In this document: piece by piece, positions 18,137 through 27,652 of the stretch
Layout of the letters: each line of letters starts with the position of its first letter
Numbering within the stretch: the first letter of the stretch is position 1
DNA from: Leptolyngbya sp. CCY15150
Lineage (GTDB): Bacteria; Cyanobacteriota; Cyanobacteriia; RECH01
Direction: 5' to 3'
DNA length: 64,000 bases
NCBI RefSeq assembly: GCF_016888135.1
Contig: NZ_JACSWB010000174.1
Location: 1-64,000 of the forward strand
Position numbers and translations under genes: made by a program
The notes under the pieces: generated by a model
Told to the model about the DNA's origin: nothing
Databases searched by the model: none
Seen by the model: the letters and a program-made list of their open reading frames with translations, nothing else

Positions 18137-18856
18137 TTGAAAATCGTTCTTGAAAATATCCACAAGGCTTACGATCAACGCGCGGTCGTCAACCGCGTCA
18201 ACTTGTCTGTTAATCAAGGGGAAGTTGTGGGCTTATTGGGGCCCAACGGAGCTGGCAAAACGACAACGTTCTACATAGCCACAGGCATTGAACGTCCTGA
18301 TCAGGGTAAGGTCTTCCTCGATGATCGAGATATCACCAGTTTGCCGTTGCATGAACGGGCCCAGTTAGGCATTGGCTACCTGGCCCAAGAGCCCAGCATC
18401 TTTCGCAACCTGAGCGTTAGCGACAATATTCTGCTGGTGTTTCAAGAAACCAAGGTGCGTCGTCAAGACCAACCCGCCCGATTGCATGACCTGCTCAAAG
18501 AATTTCGGCTAGAACGCGTTGCCAATACACCCGGCATCCATGTATCGGGGGGCGAGCGGCGACGTACCGAACTAGCCCGCTCCCTAGCAGCGAATCCCAC
18601 GTTTCTGCTGCTGGATGAACCCTTTACCGGGGTTGACCCGATCGCTGTCGCTGAAATTCAAGATATCCTAGCTGGCTTCCGCGATCGCCACATGGGCATC
18701 TTAATCACGGATCACAACGTGCGGGAAACCCTAGCCATCACCGATCGCGCCTACATTATGCGCGATGGTGAAATTTTAGCAGCGGGCAGCGCCGAAGAAC
18801 TCTACGCCAATCCCCTGGTGCGTCAATACTACTTGGGCGACAACTTTCAGCCCTAG
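18137..18856 (+). CDS. lptB: LPS export ABC transporter ATPase LptB
   Basis: An ABC ATPase of 239 residues, close in length to characterised LptB. Walker A is GPNGAGKTTTFY, the Q-loop lies around YLAQEPSIFRNLSV, the signature is VSGGERRRTELARSL, Walker B is FLLLDEPFTGVDP, and the H-loop is ITDHNV. The DEPFTGVDPIAV and ITDHNVRETL forms are typical of LptB. It should power extraction of lipopolysaccharide from the inner membrane with LptFG. The start is TTG at 18137. The stop-codon region TTTCAGCCCTAG is duplicated just downstream at 18859-18870. Confidence 0.95.
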   Translation: MKIVLENIHKAYDQRAVVNRVNLSVNQGEVVGLLGPNGAGKTTTFYIATGIERPDQGKVFLDDRDITSLPLHERAQLGIGYLAQEPSIFRNLSVSDNILLVFQETKVRRQDQPARLHDLLKEFRLERVANTPGIHVSGGERRRTELARSLAANPTFLLLDEPFTGVDPIAVAEIQDILAGFRDRHMGILITDHNVRETLAITDRAYIMRDGEILAAGSAEELYANPLVRQYYLGDNFQP

Positions 18857-18885
18857 TTTTTCAGCCCTAGACTACTCAGTCCTAG
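18845..18885. repeat. short duplication around the lptB stop codon
   Basis: TTTCAGCCCTAG occurs at 18845-18856, where it includes the stop codon, and again at 18859-18870. A degenerate third copy CTCAGTCCTAG is at 18875-18885. Confidence 0.7.
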
Positions 18886-19070
18886 CGTTCAGCTCCAGAC
18901 AACGCAATTCTAAAGAAAGCTGGAACATGCTCAGGGGGATATCCTGCCTCTGAGAAGGCTTGTTAAGTCATCGAACCTTAGAAAATTGATCCTCAAGTCA
19001 CCGCGATGGCCGATCCGAATGCCTCTAAAATAATTGGGATTTACTTAACCCTGACTCCGTTGGTGACGCT

Positions 19071-22000
19071 ATGCCTCGTCGTGATGATCTCCGCAAAATT
19101 TTGATTGTTGGCTCTGGCCCCATTGTGATTGGTCAGGCCTGTGAGTTTGACTACTCCGGTACCCAGGCCTGCAAGGCACTCCGAGAAGAAGGGTATGAGG
19201 TGGTGCTGGTCAACTCCAACCCCGCGACGATCATGACGGATCCAGAGACGGCCGATCGCACCTACATCGAGCCGCTAACGCCGGAAATTCTAGAAAAGGT
19301 GATCGAAAAGGAACGCCCCGATGCCCTCATGCCCACCATGGGCGGGCAAACGGCGCTCAACCTAGCCGTCACGCTGTCTAAAAATGGCGTCCTGGACAAG
19401 TATGGGGTGGAGCTGATCGGCGCAAAGTTACCCGCCATTGAAAAGGCGGAAGATCGCAAGCTTTTCAAAGAGGCGATGGAAAAAATTGGGGTGGGTGTTT
19501 GCCCCTCCGGTCTAGCACAGACCATGGATGAGGCCAGGGCGATCGCTGCCCAGATCGGCACCTATCCCCTGATTATTCGCCCGGCCTTTACCCTGGGCGG
19601 CACCGGTGGCGGCATTGCCTACAACCAAGAAGAATTTGAAGCTATCTCCCAGTCGGGGCTCGATGCTAGTCCCATGTCTCAGATTTTGGTCGAGCAATCG
19701 CTGCTGGGCTGGAAGGAGTATGAGCTAGAGGTGATGCGCGATCTGGCAGACAACGTCGTGATCATCTGCTCCATTGAAAATATTGATCCCATGGGGGTGC
19801 ATACCGGTGATTCGATTACCGTTGCGCCGGCCCAAACCTTGACCGACAAGGAATATCAGCGGCTGCGGGATGCCTCGATCAAAATTATTCGCGAAATTGG
19901 CGTGGAAACCGGCGGTTCCAACATTCAGTTCGCCATCAACCCCAACACCGGCGACATGATTGTGATTGAGATGAACCCTCGGGTGTCTCGCAGTTCGGCC
20001 CTGGCCTCCAAGGCCACCGGTTTCCCCATTGCCAAATTTGCCGCCAAACTCGCTGTCGGCTACACCCTCGACGAAATTCCCAACGACATTACCCAAAAAA
20101 CCCCCGCCAGCTTTGAGCCCACCATCGACTATGTCGTCACCAAAATTCCTCGCTTCGCCTTCGAGAAATTCCCCAGTTCCACCACCACCCTCACCACGCA
20201 GATGAAATCGGTGGGTGAAGCTATGGCCATTGGCCGCACCTTCCAAGAATCCTTCCAGAAAGCGCTGCGATCGCTTGAGACAGGACGATTTGGCTGGGGA
20301 TGCGATCGCGCTGAGAAGCTCCCCAGTCTCCAGCAAGTGCGCACCAACCTGCGCACCCCCAATCCCGAGCGCATCTTCACCGTACGCCACGCTCTGAAGC
20401 TGGGCATGACCGTCGAAGAAGTCTATGAACTCACCGGCATTGATCCCTGGTTCCTAGACAAATTTGCCGAATTGCTGGAGGTGGAGAAATTCATCAAACT
20501 CACTCCCCTCAAGTCGCTAACCGCTGCCCAGATGCTGATGATCAAAGCCCACGGGTTTAGCGATCGCCAAATTGCCCACGCCACCCAAACCACTGAAGGC
20601 GACGTGCGCGCCTACCGGCAAGCGCTGCAGGTGCTGCCGGTCTACAAAACCGTGGATACCTGTGCCGCTGAGTTTGAGGCCTTCACCCCCTACTACTACT
20701 CCACCTACGAATCCGCCGTATCCTGCTTTGCCGCCAGCCAGGATGACAGTACGGTCTTCCCCGTCGTGGAGTCGGAGGTGCTGCCCTCCACGCGCCGTAA
20801 GGTGATGATCCTCGGCAGCGGCCCCAACCGCATTGGTCAGGGTATTGAGTTTGACTATTGCTGTTGCCATGCCTCCTATGCTCTGCAGGATGCAGACTTT
20901 GAGACGATCATGGTCAACTCCAACCCCGAAACCGTCTCCACCGACTACGACACCAGCGATCGCCTCTATTTTGAACCCTTGACCCGTGAAGATGTGCTGA
21001 ACATCATCGAAGCGGAAAATCCCGAGGGCGTCATCATCCAGTTTGGAGGACAGACCCCCCTGAAACTGGCGGTGCCCCTACAAGACTACTTGAACGCTGC
21101 CGACTGCCCCGTCCAGACCAAAATCTGGGGTACCTCCCCCGACTCTATCGACACGGCTGAAGACCGGGAGCGGTTTGAGAAAATCCTCAATACCCTCGAT
21201 ATTAAACAACCTCCCAACGGTCTGGCTCGCAGCTATAACGAAGCTCTGCAGATTGCCAAAACCATTAACTACCCGGTTGTTGTACGTCCTAGCTACGTCC
21301 TAGGCGGGCGAGCCATGGAAATCGTCTACTCCGATGCAGAGCTAGAGCGCTATATGACCTATGCGGTGCAGGTGGAGCCCGATCATCCCATCCTCATCGA
21401 TCGCTTCTTGGAAAATGCCATTGAGGTCGATGTGGATGCGATCGCTGATCAAACAGGACAAGTGGTGATCGGCGGCATCATGGAGCATATTGAGCAAGCT
21501 GGCATCCACTCCGGCGACTCGGCCTGTTCGATTCCCACCATTTCCCTCTCCGATGAGGTGTTGACCGTGATTCGCACCTGGTCTGAAAAGTTAGCCAAGG
21601 CCCTAGACGTGATTGGGCTGATGAACATTCAGTTCGCCGTGCAGGGAGACCAGGTTTATATTCTAGAAGCCAACCCCCGCGCTTCTCGCACCGTGCCCTT
21701 TGTCTCCAAGGCGATCGGCGTGCCGCTGGCCAAGGTCGCTGTGCGGGTCATGTCTGGAGAAACCCTAGCGGGGATTGGCTTCACCAAGGAAGTGATTCCT
21801 CCCCACATTGCGGTGAAGGAAGCCGTCTTCCCCTTCGAAAAATTTGCGGGCAGTGATACGATCCTGGGCCCGGAAATGCGATCTACCGGCGAGGTCATGG
21901 GCATTGATACCGACTTTGGCAAAGCGTTCGCCAAGGCCGAGCTAGCTGCTGGACAAAAACTACCCCTGACCGGAACGGTGTTTGTCTCGATGAACGATCG

Positions 22001-22382
22001 CGACAAAGAAGCCTCTGTCCCCGTGATCCAAGACTTGATTGACCTAGGGTTAACCATTGTGGCCACTGCTGGCACCCAACAGGTGCTAGAGGATCACTCC
22101 GTGCCAGCAGACCTAGTGTTGAAACTGCATGAAGGGCGGCCACACGTCGGAGACTACATCAAAAATCATCAGATTCAACTGGTGATCAATACCCCCATTG
22201 GAGCCACTGCCCAGATCGACGATCGCGCTATCCGTCGTACCGCCCTGGTCTACAAAGTGCCTATCGTCACCACCATTGCCGGAGCCAAAGCCACCGCCAG
22301 CGCCATTCGAGCCCTGCAGTCTCAGCCGCTAGAAGTCAAGGCTATCCAAGACTACACCGCCGACGTACAAAACCAAGGGTAG
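19071..22382 (+). CDS. carB: carbamoyl-phosphate synthase large subunit
   Basis: An enzyme of 1103 residues that makes carbamoyl phosphate for arginine and pyrimidine synthesis, using ammonia channelled from CarA. Two ATP-grasp halves are visible: the first from [20 protein letters not shown], the second from [20 protein letters not shown]. Both contain the [18 protein letters not shown] or [18 protein letters not shown] metal-binding segment. The C-terminal MGS-like allosteric domain includes [19 protein letters not shown]. Length is typical or slightly long. carA is not adjacent, as is usual in cyanobacteria. An intrinsic terminator follows. Confidence 0.99.
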   Translation: MPRRDDLRKILIVGSGPIVIGQACEFDYSGTQACKALREEGYEVVLVNSNPATIMTDPETADRTYIEPLTPEILEKVIEKERPDALMPTMGGQTALNLAVTLSKNGVLDKYGVELIGAKLPAIEKAEDRKLFKEAMEKIGVGVCPSGLAQTMDEARAIAAQIGTYPLIIRPAFTLGGTGGGIAYNQEEFEAISQSGLDASPMSQILVEQSLLGWKEYELEVMRDLADNVVIICSIENIDPMGVHTGDSITVAPAQTLTDKEYQRLRDASIKIIREIGVETGGSNIQFAINPNTGDMIVIEMNPRVSRSSALASKATGFPIAKFAAKLAVGYTLDEIPNDITQKTPASFEPTIDYVVTKIPRFAFEKFPSSTTTLTTQMKSVGEAMAIGRTFQESFQKALRSLETGRFGWGCDRAEKLPSLQQVRTNLRTPNPERIFTVRHALKLGMTVEEVYELTGIDPWFLDKFAELLEVEKFIKLTPLKSLTAAQMLMIKAHGFSDRQIAHATQTTEGDVRAYRQALQVLPVYKTVDTCAAEFEAFTPYYYSTYESAVSCFAASQDDSTVFPVVESEVLPSTRRKVMILGSGPNRIGQGIEFDYCCCHASYALQDADFETIMVNSNPETVSTDYDTSDRLYFEPLTREDVLNIIEAENPEGVIIQFGGQTPLKLAVPLQDYLNAADCPVQTKIWGTSPDSIDTAEDRERFEKILNTLDIKQPPNGLARSYNEALQIAKTINYPVVVRPSYVLGGRAMEIVYSDAELERYMTYAVQVEPDHPILIDRFLENAIEVDVDAIADQTGQVVIGGIMEHIEQAGIHSGDSACSIPTISLSDEVLTVIRTWSEKLAKALDVIGLMNIQFAVQGDQVYILEANPRASRTVPFVSKAIGVPLAKVAVRVMSGETLAGIGFTKEVIPPHIAVKEAVFPFEKFAGSDTILGPEMRSTGEVMGIDTDFGKAFAKAELAAGQKLPLTGTVFVSMNDRDKEASVPVIQDLIDLGLTIVATAGTQQVLEDHSVPADLVLKLHEGRPHVGDYIKNHQIQLVINTPIGATAQIDDRAIRRTALVYKVPIVTTIAGAKATASAIRALQSQPLEVKAIQDYTADVQNQG

Positions 22383-22438
22383 CGATCGCCCAAACCACGT
22401 CCGACCCTAGGTGTTGAAACCCATCAAGCCGACAAGAG

Positions 22439-22470
22439 CCCCGATCCCCTGTCATGGCGATCGGGGTTTT
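22439..22470 (+). terminator. intrinsic terminator after carB
   Basis: CCCCGATC and GATCGGGG form a perfect eight-base stem over a 12-base loop, followed by TTTT. It lies 57 bases after the carB stop. Confidence 0.85.
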
Positions 22471-22713
22471 CAGGTCAAAATACTCACCCATGGCAACCCC
22501 GTTCCTGCCTGCAGGTTCACAGCATCACGGGTGGACTTTGGGTCAAAGCTGTTTATTCTCGCTCTAGAATGGGCACCATAGATAAGAATCTCCGTAAAAC
22601 GACTGATTTCCCATGGTGACTAATTCATCATACTAATAGGGCGAAGGTTAATAGCATTAACATCAAGCTTGATCACCACAATCTAGCTAGTATGTATCGC
22701 TTAGAGGAGACCC

Positions 22714-22746
22714 ATGAGTCTTGCGTCTTCGGTTGTGTTTCGATAG
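22714..22746 (+). other. candidate leader peptide of ten residues
   Basis: ATG followed by nine sense codons and TAG encodes MSLASSVVFR. It is preceded by AGAGGAG with five to six bases of spacing, one of the better ribosome binding sites in the window. It lies 109 bases before the HD-GYP gene. It has no recognised similarity and may be chance. Confidence 0.35.
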
Positions 22747-22796
22747 CTCAATCAAGACAAAACTTCATGTCAGGTGTGCCAATTCATGTACCGAAT

Positions 22797-22829
22797 GTAT
22801 GGGATATTAAGCCCATACTCTACCCATAC
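22797..22829. promoter_or_regulatory. CCCATAC motif cluster / hairpin
   Basis: GTATGGG (22797-22803) pairs with CCCATAC (22812-22818) across an eight-base loop, and a third copy CCCATAC follows at 22823-22829. It is placed 26 bases before the HD-GYP start, so it could be an operator or a translation-affecting hairpin. Confidence 0.45.
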
Positions 22830-22855
22830 ATAACCCGATGTAGGGGATCAAAATC

Positions 22856-23890
22856 TTGATTGGAATGGGAACTTCTCCAGTGAATAGTTCTGATGCTGAG
22901 CATCCCAAAATTTTAGTTGTTGACGATCACCCATCCAGCCGCATGACAGCCGTGGCGCTTCTATCGGTCGAAGGATATGAAGTTTTGGAGGCAGAAAGCG
23001 GGTTTGCAGCATTAGAGCTAGTAACAAAAATTGCCCCGGACTTAATTCTGTTGGACGTGATGATGCCGGGCATGGATGGGTTTGAGGTCTGTCGTCATCT
23101 GAAACAGGATGAACATACACGCCTCATTCCTGTGGTGTTTGTCACAGCCTTAAACGATCGCCGGGCTCGCCTACGAGGCATTGAGTCAGGAGGTGATGAT
23201 TTTCTAACCAAACCCTTTGATCAGCTAGAGTTATCCGCTCGGGTCAAGTCGCTGATCCGGCAAAAGCGCTTAAATGAAGACTTAGACCATGCAGGACAGG
23301 TACTCTTCTCCATCGCCCGCACCATTGAACGTCGTGACCCCAATACCGGTGACCATTGCGATCGCTTAGTGAAACGCGGCCAGGCCTTTGGCGAATTTCT
23401 GCACCTGTCTCGGCAAGAAATTCGCGATCTCCTGTGGGGCGCATACCTGCACGATATTGGTAAAGTTGGCATTCCCGACTCAGTCTTGCTGAAACAAGGC
23501 AAGTTATCGGATGACGAATGGATGATCATGCGCCAGCACGTCCTCATTGGCGAACAAATCTGTCAGCCCCTGCGCACCATGAAAGGTGTCTTGCCGATCA
23601 TTCGCCACCACCACGAACGCTGGGATGGCTCCGGGTATCCTGATGGCTTGACCGGCGACGATATTCCCTTCTTGGCGCAGGTTTTTCAACTGCTCGACAT
23701 TTATGACGCGCTTACGAGCGAACGCCCCTACAAAATTGCCTACACACCAGAAGAGTCGTTAGACATCATGGTGCAAGAAACTCGGCAAGGCTGGCGTAAT
23801 CCAGTTCTGATGCAGCAGTTCGTAGAGTTTATCCAGGCGGCAAGCAACAACCTAGCCCCTAGCTCATCCTCCCTAATCGAGTCTGCTTAG
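22856..23890 (+). CDS. RpfG-like response regulator with HD-GYP domain
   Basis: A protein of 344 residues. The receiver domain (about 18-135) shows VVDDH, phosphoacceptor in LILLDVMMPGMDGFE and TKPF. The HD-GYP domain (about 150-330) shows the HDIGKVGIPD catalytic dyad and HHERWDGSGYPDGL. HD-GYP enzymes hydrolyse cyclic di-GMP, so this is probably a phosphorylation-controlled phosphodiesterase acting on motility or attachment; that output is inferred. The start is TTG at 22856, supported by GGGGA eight bases upstream, with ATG at 22865 possible. The leader region upstream is unusually long and structured. No cognate kinase is adjacent. Confidence 0.95.
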   Translation: MIGMGTSPVNSSDAEHPKILVVDDHPSSRMTAVALLSVEGYEVLEAESGFAALELVTKIAPDLILLDVMMPGMDGFEVCRHLKQDEHTRLIPVVFVTALNDRRARLRGIESGGDDFLTKPFDQLELSARVKSLIRQKRLNEDLDHAGQVLFSIARTIERRDPNTGDHCDRLVKRGQAFGEFLHLSRQEIRDLLWGAYLHDIGKVGIPDSVLLKQGKLSDDEWMIMRQHVLIGEQICQPLRTMKGVLPIIRHHHERWDGSGYPDGLTGDDIPFLAQVFQLLDIYDALTSERPYKIAYTPEESLDIMVQETRQGWRNPVLMQQFVEFIQAASNNLAPSSSSLIESA

Positions 23891-24028
23891 CATATTCCGC
23901 TGCTTCCATCCCCCGTTTTCCATCCCCCCATCCATGCAACATTCGCCCTAACTCTGGCCAGCGTTGCCATAAAAACTCGGCCGATGATCCAGCAAGCGCG
24001 ATATACTCCGTTTGAATGAACTGAGGGG

Positions 24029-25402
24029 ATGAGTATGGTAGCGGTAGCAATTTTGGCAGCAGGGCGCGGAACCCGCATGAAGTCTCAGTTGCCTAAGGTT
24101 TTACACTCGTTTGGGGGGCGATCGCTCATTCAACGGGTGTTGGATAGCTTATCCACCATTCAACCCTCACGAACGCTCATTATTGTGGGCTATGGCCAAG
24201 AGGCGCTGCGTCAGTCCTTGGCCGACTATCCCAACCTAGAATTTGTGGAGCAGACCCAGCAACTGGGCACAGGACACGCCGTACAGCAGCTTTTACCCCA
24301 CCTGGAAGGATTTGAGGGAACGCTGCTCGTCCTCAACGGGGATGTGCCGCTGTTGCGTCCAACAACCCTGCAGCATTTGTTGACCACTCAGCAAGAGTCC
24401 GGTAGTGCAGCCGCTATTTTAACCGCCCAGATGCCCAACCCTCAAGGCTATGGTCGCGTGTTTTGTGACGGGAACAATGTCGTCACTCAAATTGTGGAAG
24501 ATCGAGACTGCACAGCCGCCCAACGCCAAAATCGGCGGATTAATGCCGGGGTCTACTGTTTTCGCTGGCCGGATTTAGCAGAGGTCTTGCCCCAGCTCCA
24601 GTCTAATAACGACCAGCAGGAATACTATCTCACCGATACGATGACCATGCTGAAGCCTGTGGTGTCCATTGATGTCGATGATCCCCAGGAAATTATGGGC
24701 ATCAACGATCGCCAACAGCTTGCCATGGGCTACCGGATTTTGCAGAATCGCCTCAAAGAACACTGGATGAAGGCTGGGGTCACGCTAGTGGATCCCGACA
24801 GCATTACCATCGATGAAGATGTGCAGCTAGAACCGGATGTGGTGATCGAGCCCCAAACCCATCTGCGGGGTCGCACAACGGTGAAATCAGGTAGCCACAT
24901 TGGCCCAGGCACGCTGCTAGACAATAGCCAGATTGGTGAACAGGTAACGGTTCTCTACTCCGTGATCTCAGACAGCGTCGTCAAAGACGGCAGCCGCATT
25001 GGCCCCTACGCCCACCTGCGCGGTCATGCGGAAATTGGCGAACAGTGCCGCATTGGCAACTTCGTGGAAATTAAAAAAGCCACCTTGGGCGATCGCACCA
25101 ATGCCGCTCATCTGTCCTACCTAGGGGATGCCACCTTGGGGCAGGGCGTAAACATTGGCGCGGGCACGGTGACGGCCAACTACGATGGGGTGAAAAAACA
25201 TGCCACTGTCATTGGCGATCGCAGCAAGACTGGGTCGAACAGCGTCCTCGTGGCTCCCGTCACCCTAGGAGAAAACGTCACGGTAGCAGCAGGATCAACC
25301 GTCACCGATGACGTACCCGATGATAGTTTAGTGATTGCCCGAGCGCGCCAAGTGGTCAAACCAGGCTGGCAACTCTCGCCATCTGAACCGGCCGATGCAT
25401 AG
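24029..25402 (+). CDS. glmU: bifunctional GlmU (UDP-GlcNAc synthesis)
   Basis: A protein of 457 residues that acetylates glucosamine-1-phosphate and then forms UDP-GlcNAc for peptidoglycan and lipopolysaccharide. The N-terminal uridyltransferase domain shows the [20 protein letters not shown] nucleotide loop, [10 protein letters not shown] and [10 protein letters not shown]. The C-terminal left-handed beta-helix has hexapeptide repeats such as [18 protein letters not shown], and the acetyltransferase His lies in [15 protein letters not shown]-like segment [12 protein letters not shown]. Length is typical. The start is ATG, directly after GAGGGG. GlmS, which feeds the same pathway, is encoded at 54643 and not linked. 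Confidence 0.98.
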   Translation: MSMVAVAILAAGRGTRMKSQLPKVLHSFGGRSLIQRVLDSLSTIQPSRTLIIVGYGQEALRQSLADYPNLEFVEQTQQLGTGHAVQQLLPHLEGFEGTLLVLNGDVPLLRPTTLQHLLTTQQESGSAAAILTAQMPNPQGYGRVFCDGNNVVTQIVEDRDCTAAQRQNRRINAGVYCFRWPDLAEVLPQLQSNNDQQEYYLTDTMTMLKPVVSIDVDDPQEIMGINDRQQLAMGYRILQNRLKEHWMKAGVTLVDPDSITIDEDVQLEPDVVIEPQTHLRGRTTVKSGSHIGPGTLLDNSQIGEQVTVLYSVISDSVVKDGSRIGPYAHLRGHAEIGEQCRIGNFVEIKKATLGDRTNAAHLSYLGDATLGQGVNIGAGTVTANYDGVKKHATVIGDRSKTGSNSVLVAPVTLGENVTVAAGSTVTDDVPDDSLVIARARQVVKPGWQLSPSEPADA

Positions 25403-25607
25403 GATGACCGACGCCTAGCGCTCATATCAACTGCCCAGCACAGCAGGTTCAGCCCCAAGGTCATAGACAGGTGGTGTGAACCCATTACAATAATTGTGCC
25501 AATTTTCTTGGGATGACCAGCGATGCTCCATCGCCCTCAAGCAAGATGGCCAAGATCAAAATCCAGATTAGACTGGATCGTAGACTTCAACGGGTTGAGA
25601 TGATTGT

Positions 25608-26225
25608 ATGCCTAGCTTTGTCCCAGATGAAAACGCACCCATTGTCGTAGAGTTTGACGCTGCTGGCTCGTCATCGCCACAGTCACCGGAGATGTCTACC
25701 AACGCCATCAACCACGCCATGAACACCATGCGATCCATGGCACAACAGGTGGCTGAGACGATGAATAGCTTAGACGATCGCCCCTCCCAAGTTGAAGTGT
25801 CCTTTGGCATTCAGCTCAACGCCAACGGTCAAGCCGCCATTGTGAATATTGGCCGCAGCGCTGCCCTTTCTGTCAAACTCACCTGGCAACCCAAAGTCGA
25901 AGCTCCAGCTCCATCTGCGATTGAACTTTCTCGCCAGCGCGATCGCCTCTGGGATGATCTAGTTCTAGACGACGAGATGCCGTCCCCTCCCGGACGACGA
26001 CGGGGTTGGCCCTTACCCGAGTCAGAGATGCCGACCGGCGAAGCACCTCGCTGGGGAGAGCCCGGCTATGCAGAAGAAGACTATGAAGAACTCGACTGGC
26101 AACCCCCTGCCAACCAAGAATGGGAAGGTGCCGATGATGAAGATGAATGGGGCGAAGAAGAGTATGGCTATGATACCTACGAAGACTACGAAGATCCGCC
26201 GCCCAATCGACGGGGTGGCTTCTAA
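25608..26225 (+). CDS. Trypco1-domain protein with acidic disordered tail
   Basis: A protein of 205 residues. Residues about 10-105 match the small alpha/beta Trypsin-co-occurring domain 1 (CU044_2847-type) family, with IVVEFD at the start and VEVSFGIQLNANGQAAIVNI plus LSVKLTW at the end. The remaining 100 residues are Pro/Asp/Glu/Tyr-rich and lack predicted structure (EEDYEELDWQPPANQEWEG), ending PPPNRRGGF. Family members are often found beside trypsin-like proteases or conflict-system genes. No protease is adjacent here; neighbours are glmU and, convergently, phoU. Function is unknown. Confidence 0.75.
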   Translation: MPSFVPDENAPIVVEFDAAGSSSPQSPEMSTNAINHAMNTMRSMAQQVAETMNSLDDRPSQVEVSFGIQLNANGQAAIVNIGRSAALSVKLTWQPKVEAPAPSAIELSRQRDRLWDDLVLDDEMPSPPGRRRGWPLPESEMPTGEAPRWGEPGYAEEDYEELDWQPPANQEWEGADDEDEWGEEEYGYDTYEDYEDPPPNRRGGF

Positions 26226-26299
26226 GTCAGCATGAGTTCATCAGCCTGAGGTCAGGAGAGGGGCTGCAACCGCTCAGCCCAAACGGTCGTATCTCTGTC

Positions 26300-26332
26300 G
26301 TAGCGTGCTGTTAGGCGCAGCCGTAACGCACG
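26300..26332. repeat. dispersed palindromic repeat, copy B
   Basis: Identical over 33 bp to the reverse complement of copy C at 54586-54618. It lies between the convergent Trypco1 gene and phoU. The core arms GTTAGGC and GCCGTAAC flank GCA and can form an imperfect hairpin. Confidence 0.92.
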
Positions 26333-26386
26333 TTTCATGAGCCTTTGACTATGAGTCTTTGACGAGAGAGGAGTAGGGCTATCTGC

Positions 26387-27052
26387 TTAGTGCCGTTGCC
26401 CCGTTACGATGTAGGCTACGCGTTTACCAATATTGGTGGCATGGTCAGCCATGCGCTCAAGGTGACGGATCACTAGCACCAACAGCACAATGGGCTCAAT
26501 AGAGCCTTGGACATCGGTTTGGTGAGCCAAGCGATCGTAGAGTTGCTCGTAGTCTAGATCCACCGCGTCATCCTTGAGCTTCATCTCTAACCCAGACTCA
26601 GCATCTAAGTCAGACAACGACGCCAAACTCATTGCCAGCATGGCACGGCAGCGATCCGACATCTCCCTAACCTGCCCCATGCAGGGATGCACCGGATAGG
26701 GAAAAAGCTTGATGGCAATCTCTCCCAAGTCATTGGCATAGTCACCAATACGTTCTAGATCACGAACAAGCTGCATCAAGGCACTCAAAAGGCGTAGATC
26801 TTGGCTGACTGGAGCCTGCAACGTCATCAAATTGACACAATCAACTTCAATTTGCCGGTAGAAGTGATCAATCTGTTTATCTTGTTGATCGATTTGCCGA
26901 GCCGCATCTAAGTCTTGTTCAAATAAAGCTCGTCGTGCTAGCCAGCAGGAACTTTCCACGAGTGCTCCCATCCGCAAAACATCGCGTTGAATCCGACGGA
27001 TTTTTCGCTCAAATTCAATGCGAGTGGCCTTGTTTGAGATGTAAGAGACCAT
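26387..27052 (-). CDS. phoU: phosphate signalling protein PhoU
   Basis: A cytoplasmic all-helical protein of 221 residues that dampens the PhoR-PhoB-type phosphate response and Pst transport. Two three-helix PhoU repeats are visible. Each has the metal-coordinating pattern: LMQLVRDLERIGDYANDLGE in the first and LVIRHLERMADHATNIGKRV in the second. Length is usual for cyanobacteria. The start is ATG at 27052. The pst genes and the phosphate kinase are not in the window. I saw no convincing Pho-box array upstream. Confidence 0.96.
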   Translation of the reverse strand: MVSYISNKATRIEFERKIRRIQRDVLRMGALVESSCWLARRALFEQDLDAARQIDQQDKQIDHFYRQIEVDCVNLMTLQAPVSQDLRLLSALMQLVRDLERIGDYANDLGEIAIKLFPYPVHPCMGQVREMSDRCRAMLAMSLASLSDLDAESGLEMKLKDDAVDLDYEQLYDRLAHQTDVQGSIEPIVLLVLVIRHLERMADHATNIGKRVAYIVTGQRH

Positions 27053-27652
27053 AGGCTAACCTGCTTACTGTATTGCCAAATATCAAATGGGTCGTAATAA
27101 AAGCGATGGATGAAAAACACAAGAGACCTTGAGGTGACTCAGCCACCCAGCAGTCTCAAAAAGGAGTCACGCTGTCGAACTGGAATTGTTGAGGGTAACC
27201 ATGCTGAGGCTGTAAGACCCATGAGCAACGCAACCGCTATCCAGTCACCATAGCGTATGAACTAGCTGAACGGCAGCCAAGCAACATGCGATCGGTTCTC
27301 AACAATATCTTAGGACAAGCCACACAGTTGCCTAGATGCATCTTCAACAGAGGAGTTTTGGACTGATGCTTTTCACTTAGTTTAAGACACAAAAGTTAAG
27401 AAATAATGACGGTTTGGATAGATCTATGTAAAGGGTGGGGTGGTGTTTTCCTTATACCGCAGAGAAAAAAATGTGGATGGTCATCCCTGTTCAATGAACA
27501 GGGGGCGATCGCGTTAGGAGTGACCTAATCGCCAAGCAGCCCTGAAGATCAGGGAGCCTATAGCCTAACATTTCCTACTTAGTCCGCTGATTTTTTTACT
27601 GCAGGTTAATTGACATTTGTGATCGTACTAGATTCATCTTCAGCAATTCTGT
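27053..27652. other. 600-base intergenic region with two perfect palindromes
   Basis: No open frame of interest. Two perfect hairpins are present: CCCTGTTCA/TGAACAGGG (27485-27503) and CCCTGA/TCAGGG (27540-27554). A HIP1 site lies between them. Neither is followed by a T-run. Confidence 0.5.
27485..27503. promoter_or_regulatory. 19-bp palindrome, possible operator
   Basis: Nine-base perfect arms CCCTGTTCA and TGAACAGGG around a single A. The symmetry and short centre suit a dimeric regulator's binding site rather than an RNA hairpin. The target gene is unclear; the nearest are phoU, divergent upstream, and the HEAT-GUN4 gene end. Confidence 0.4.

Larger units (their letters stand above)
22471..22855. 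other. long leader region upstream of HD-GYP regulator
   Basis: About 385 bases without a conventional gene. It holds a ten-codon reading frame with a strong ribosome binding site (22714-22746) and a set of CCCATAC/GTATGGG motifs (22797-22829). Both are listed separately. Confidence 0.5.
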
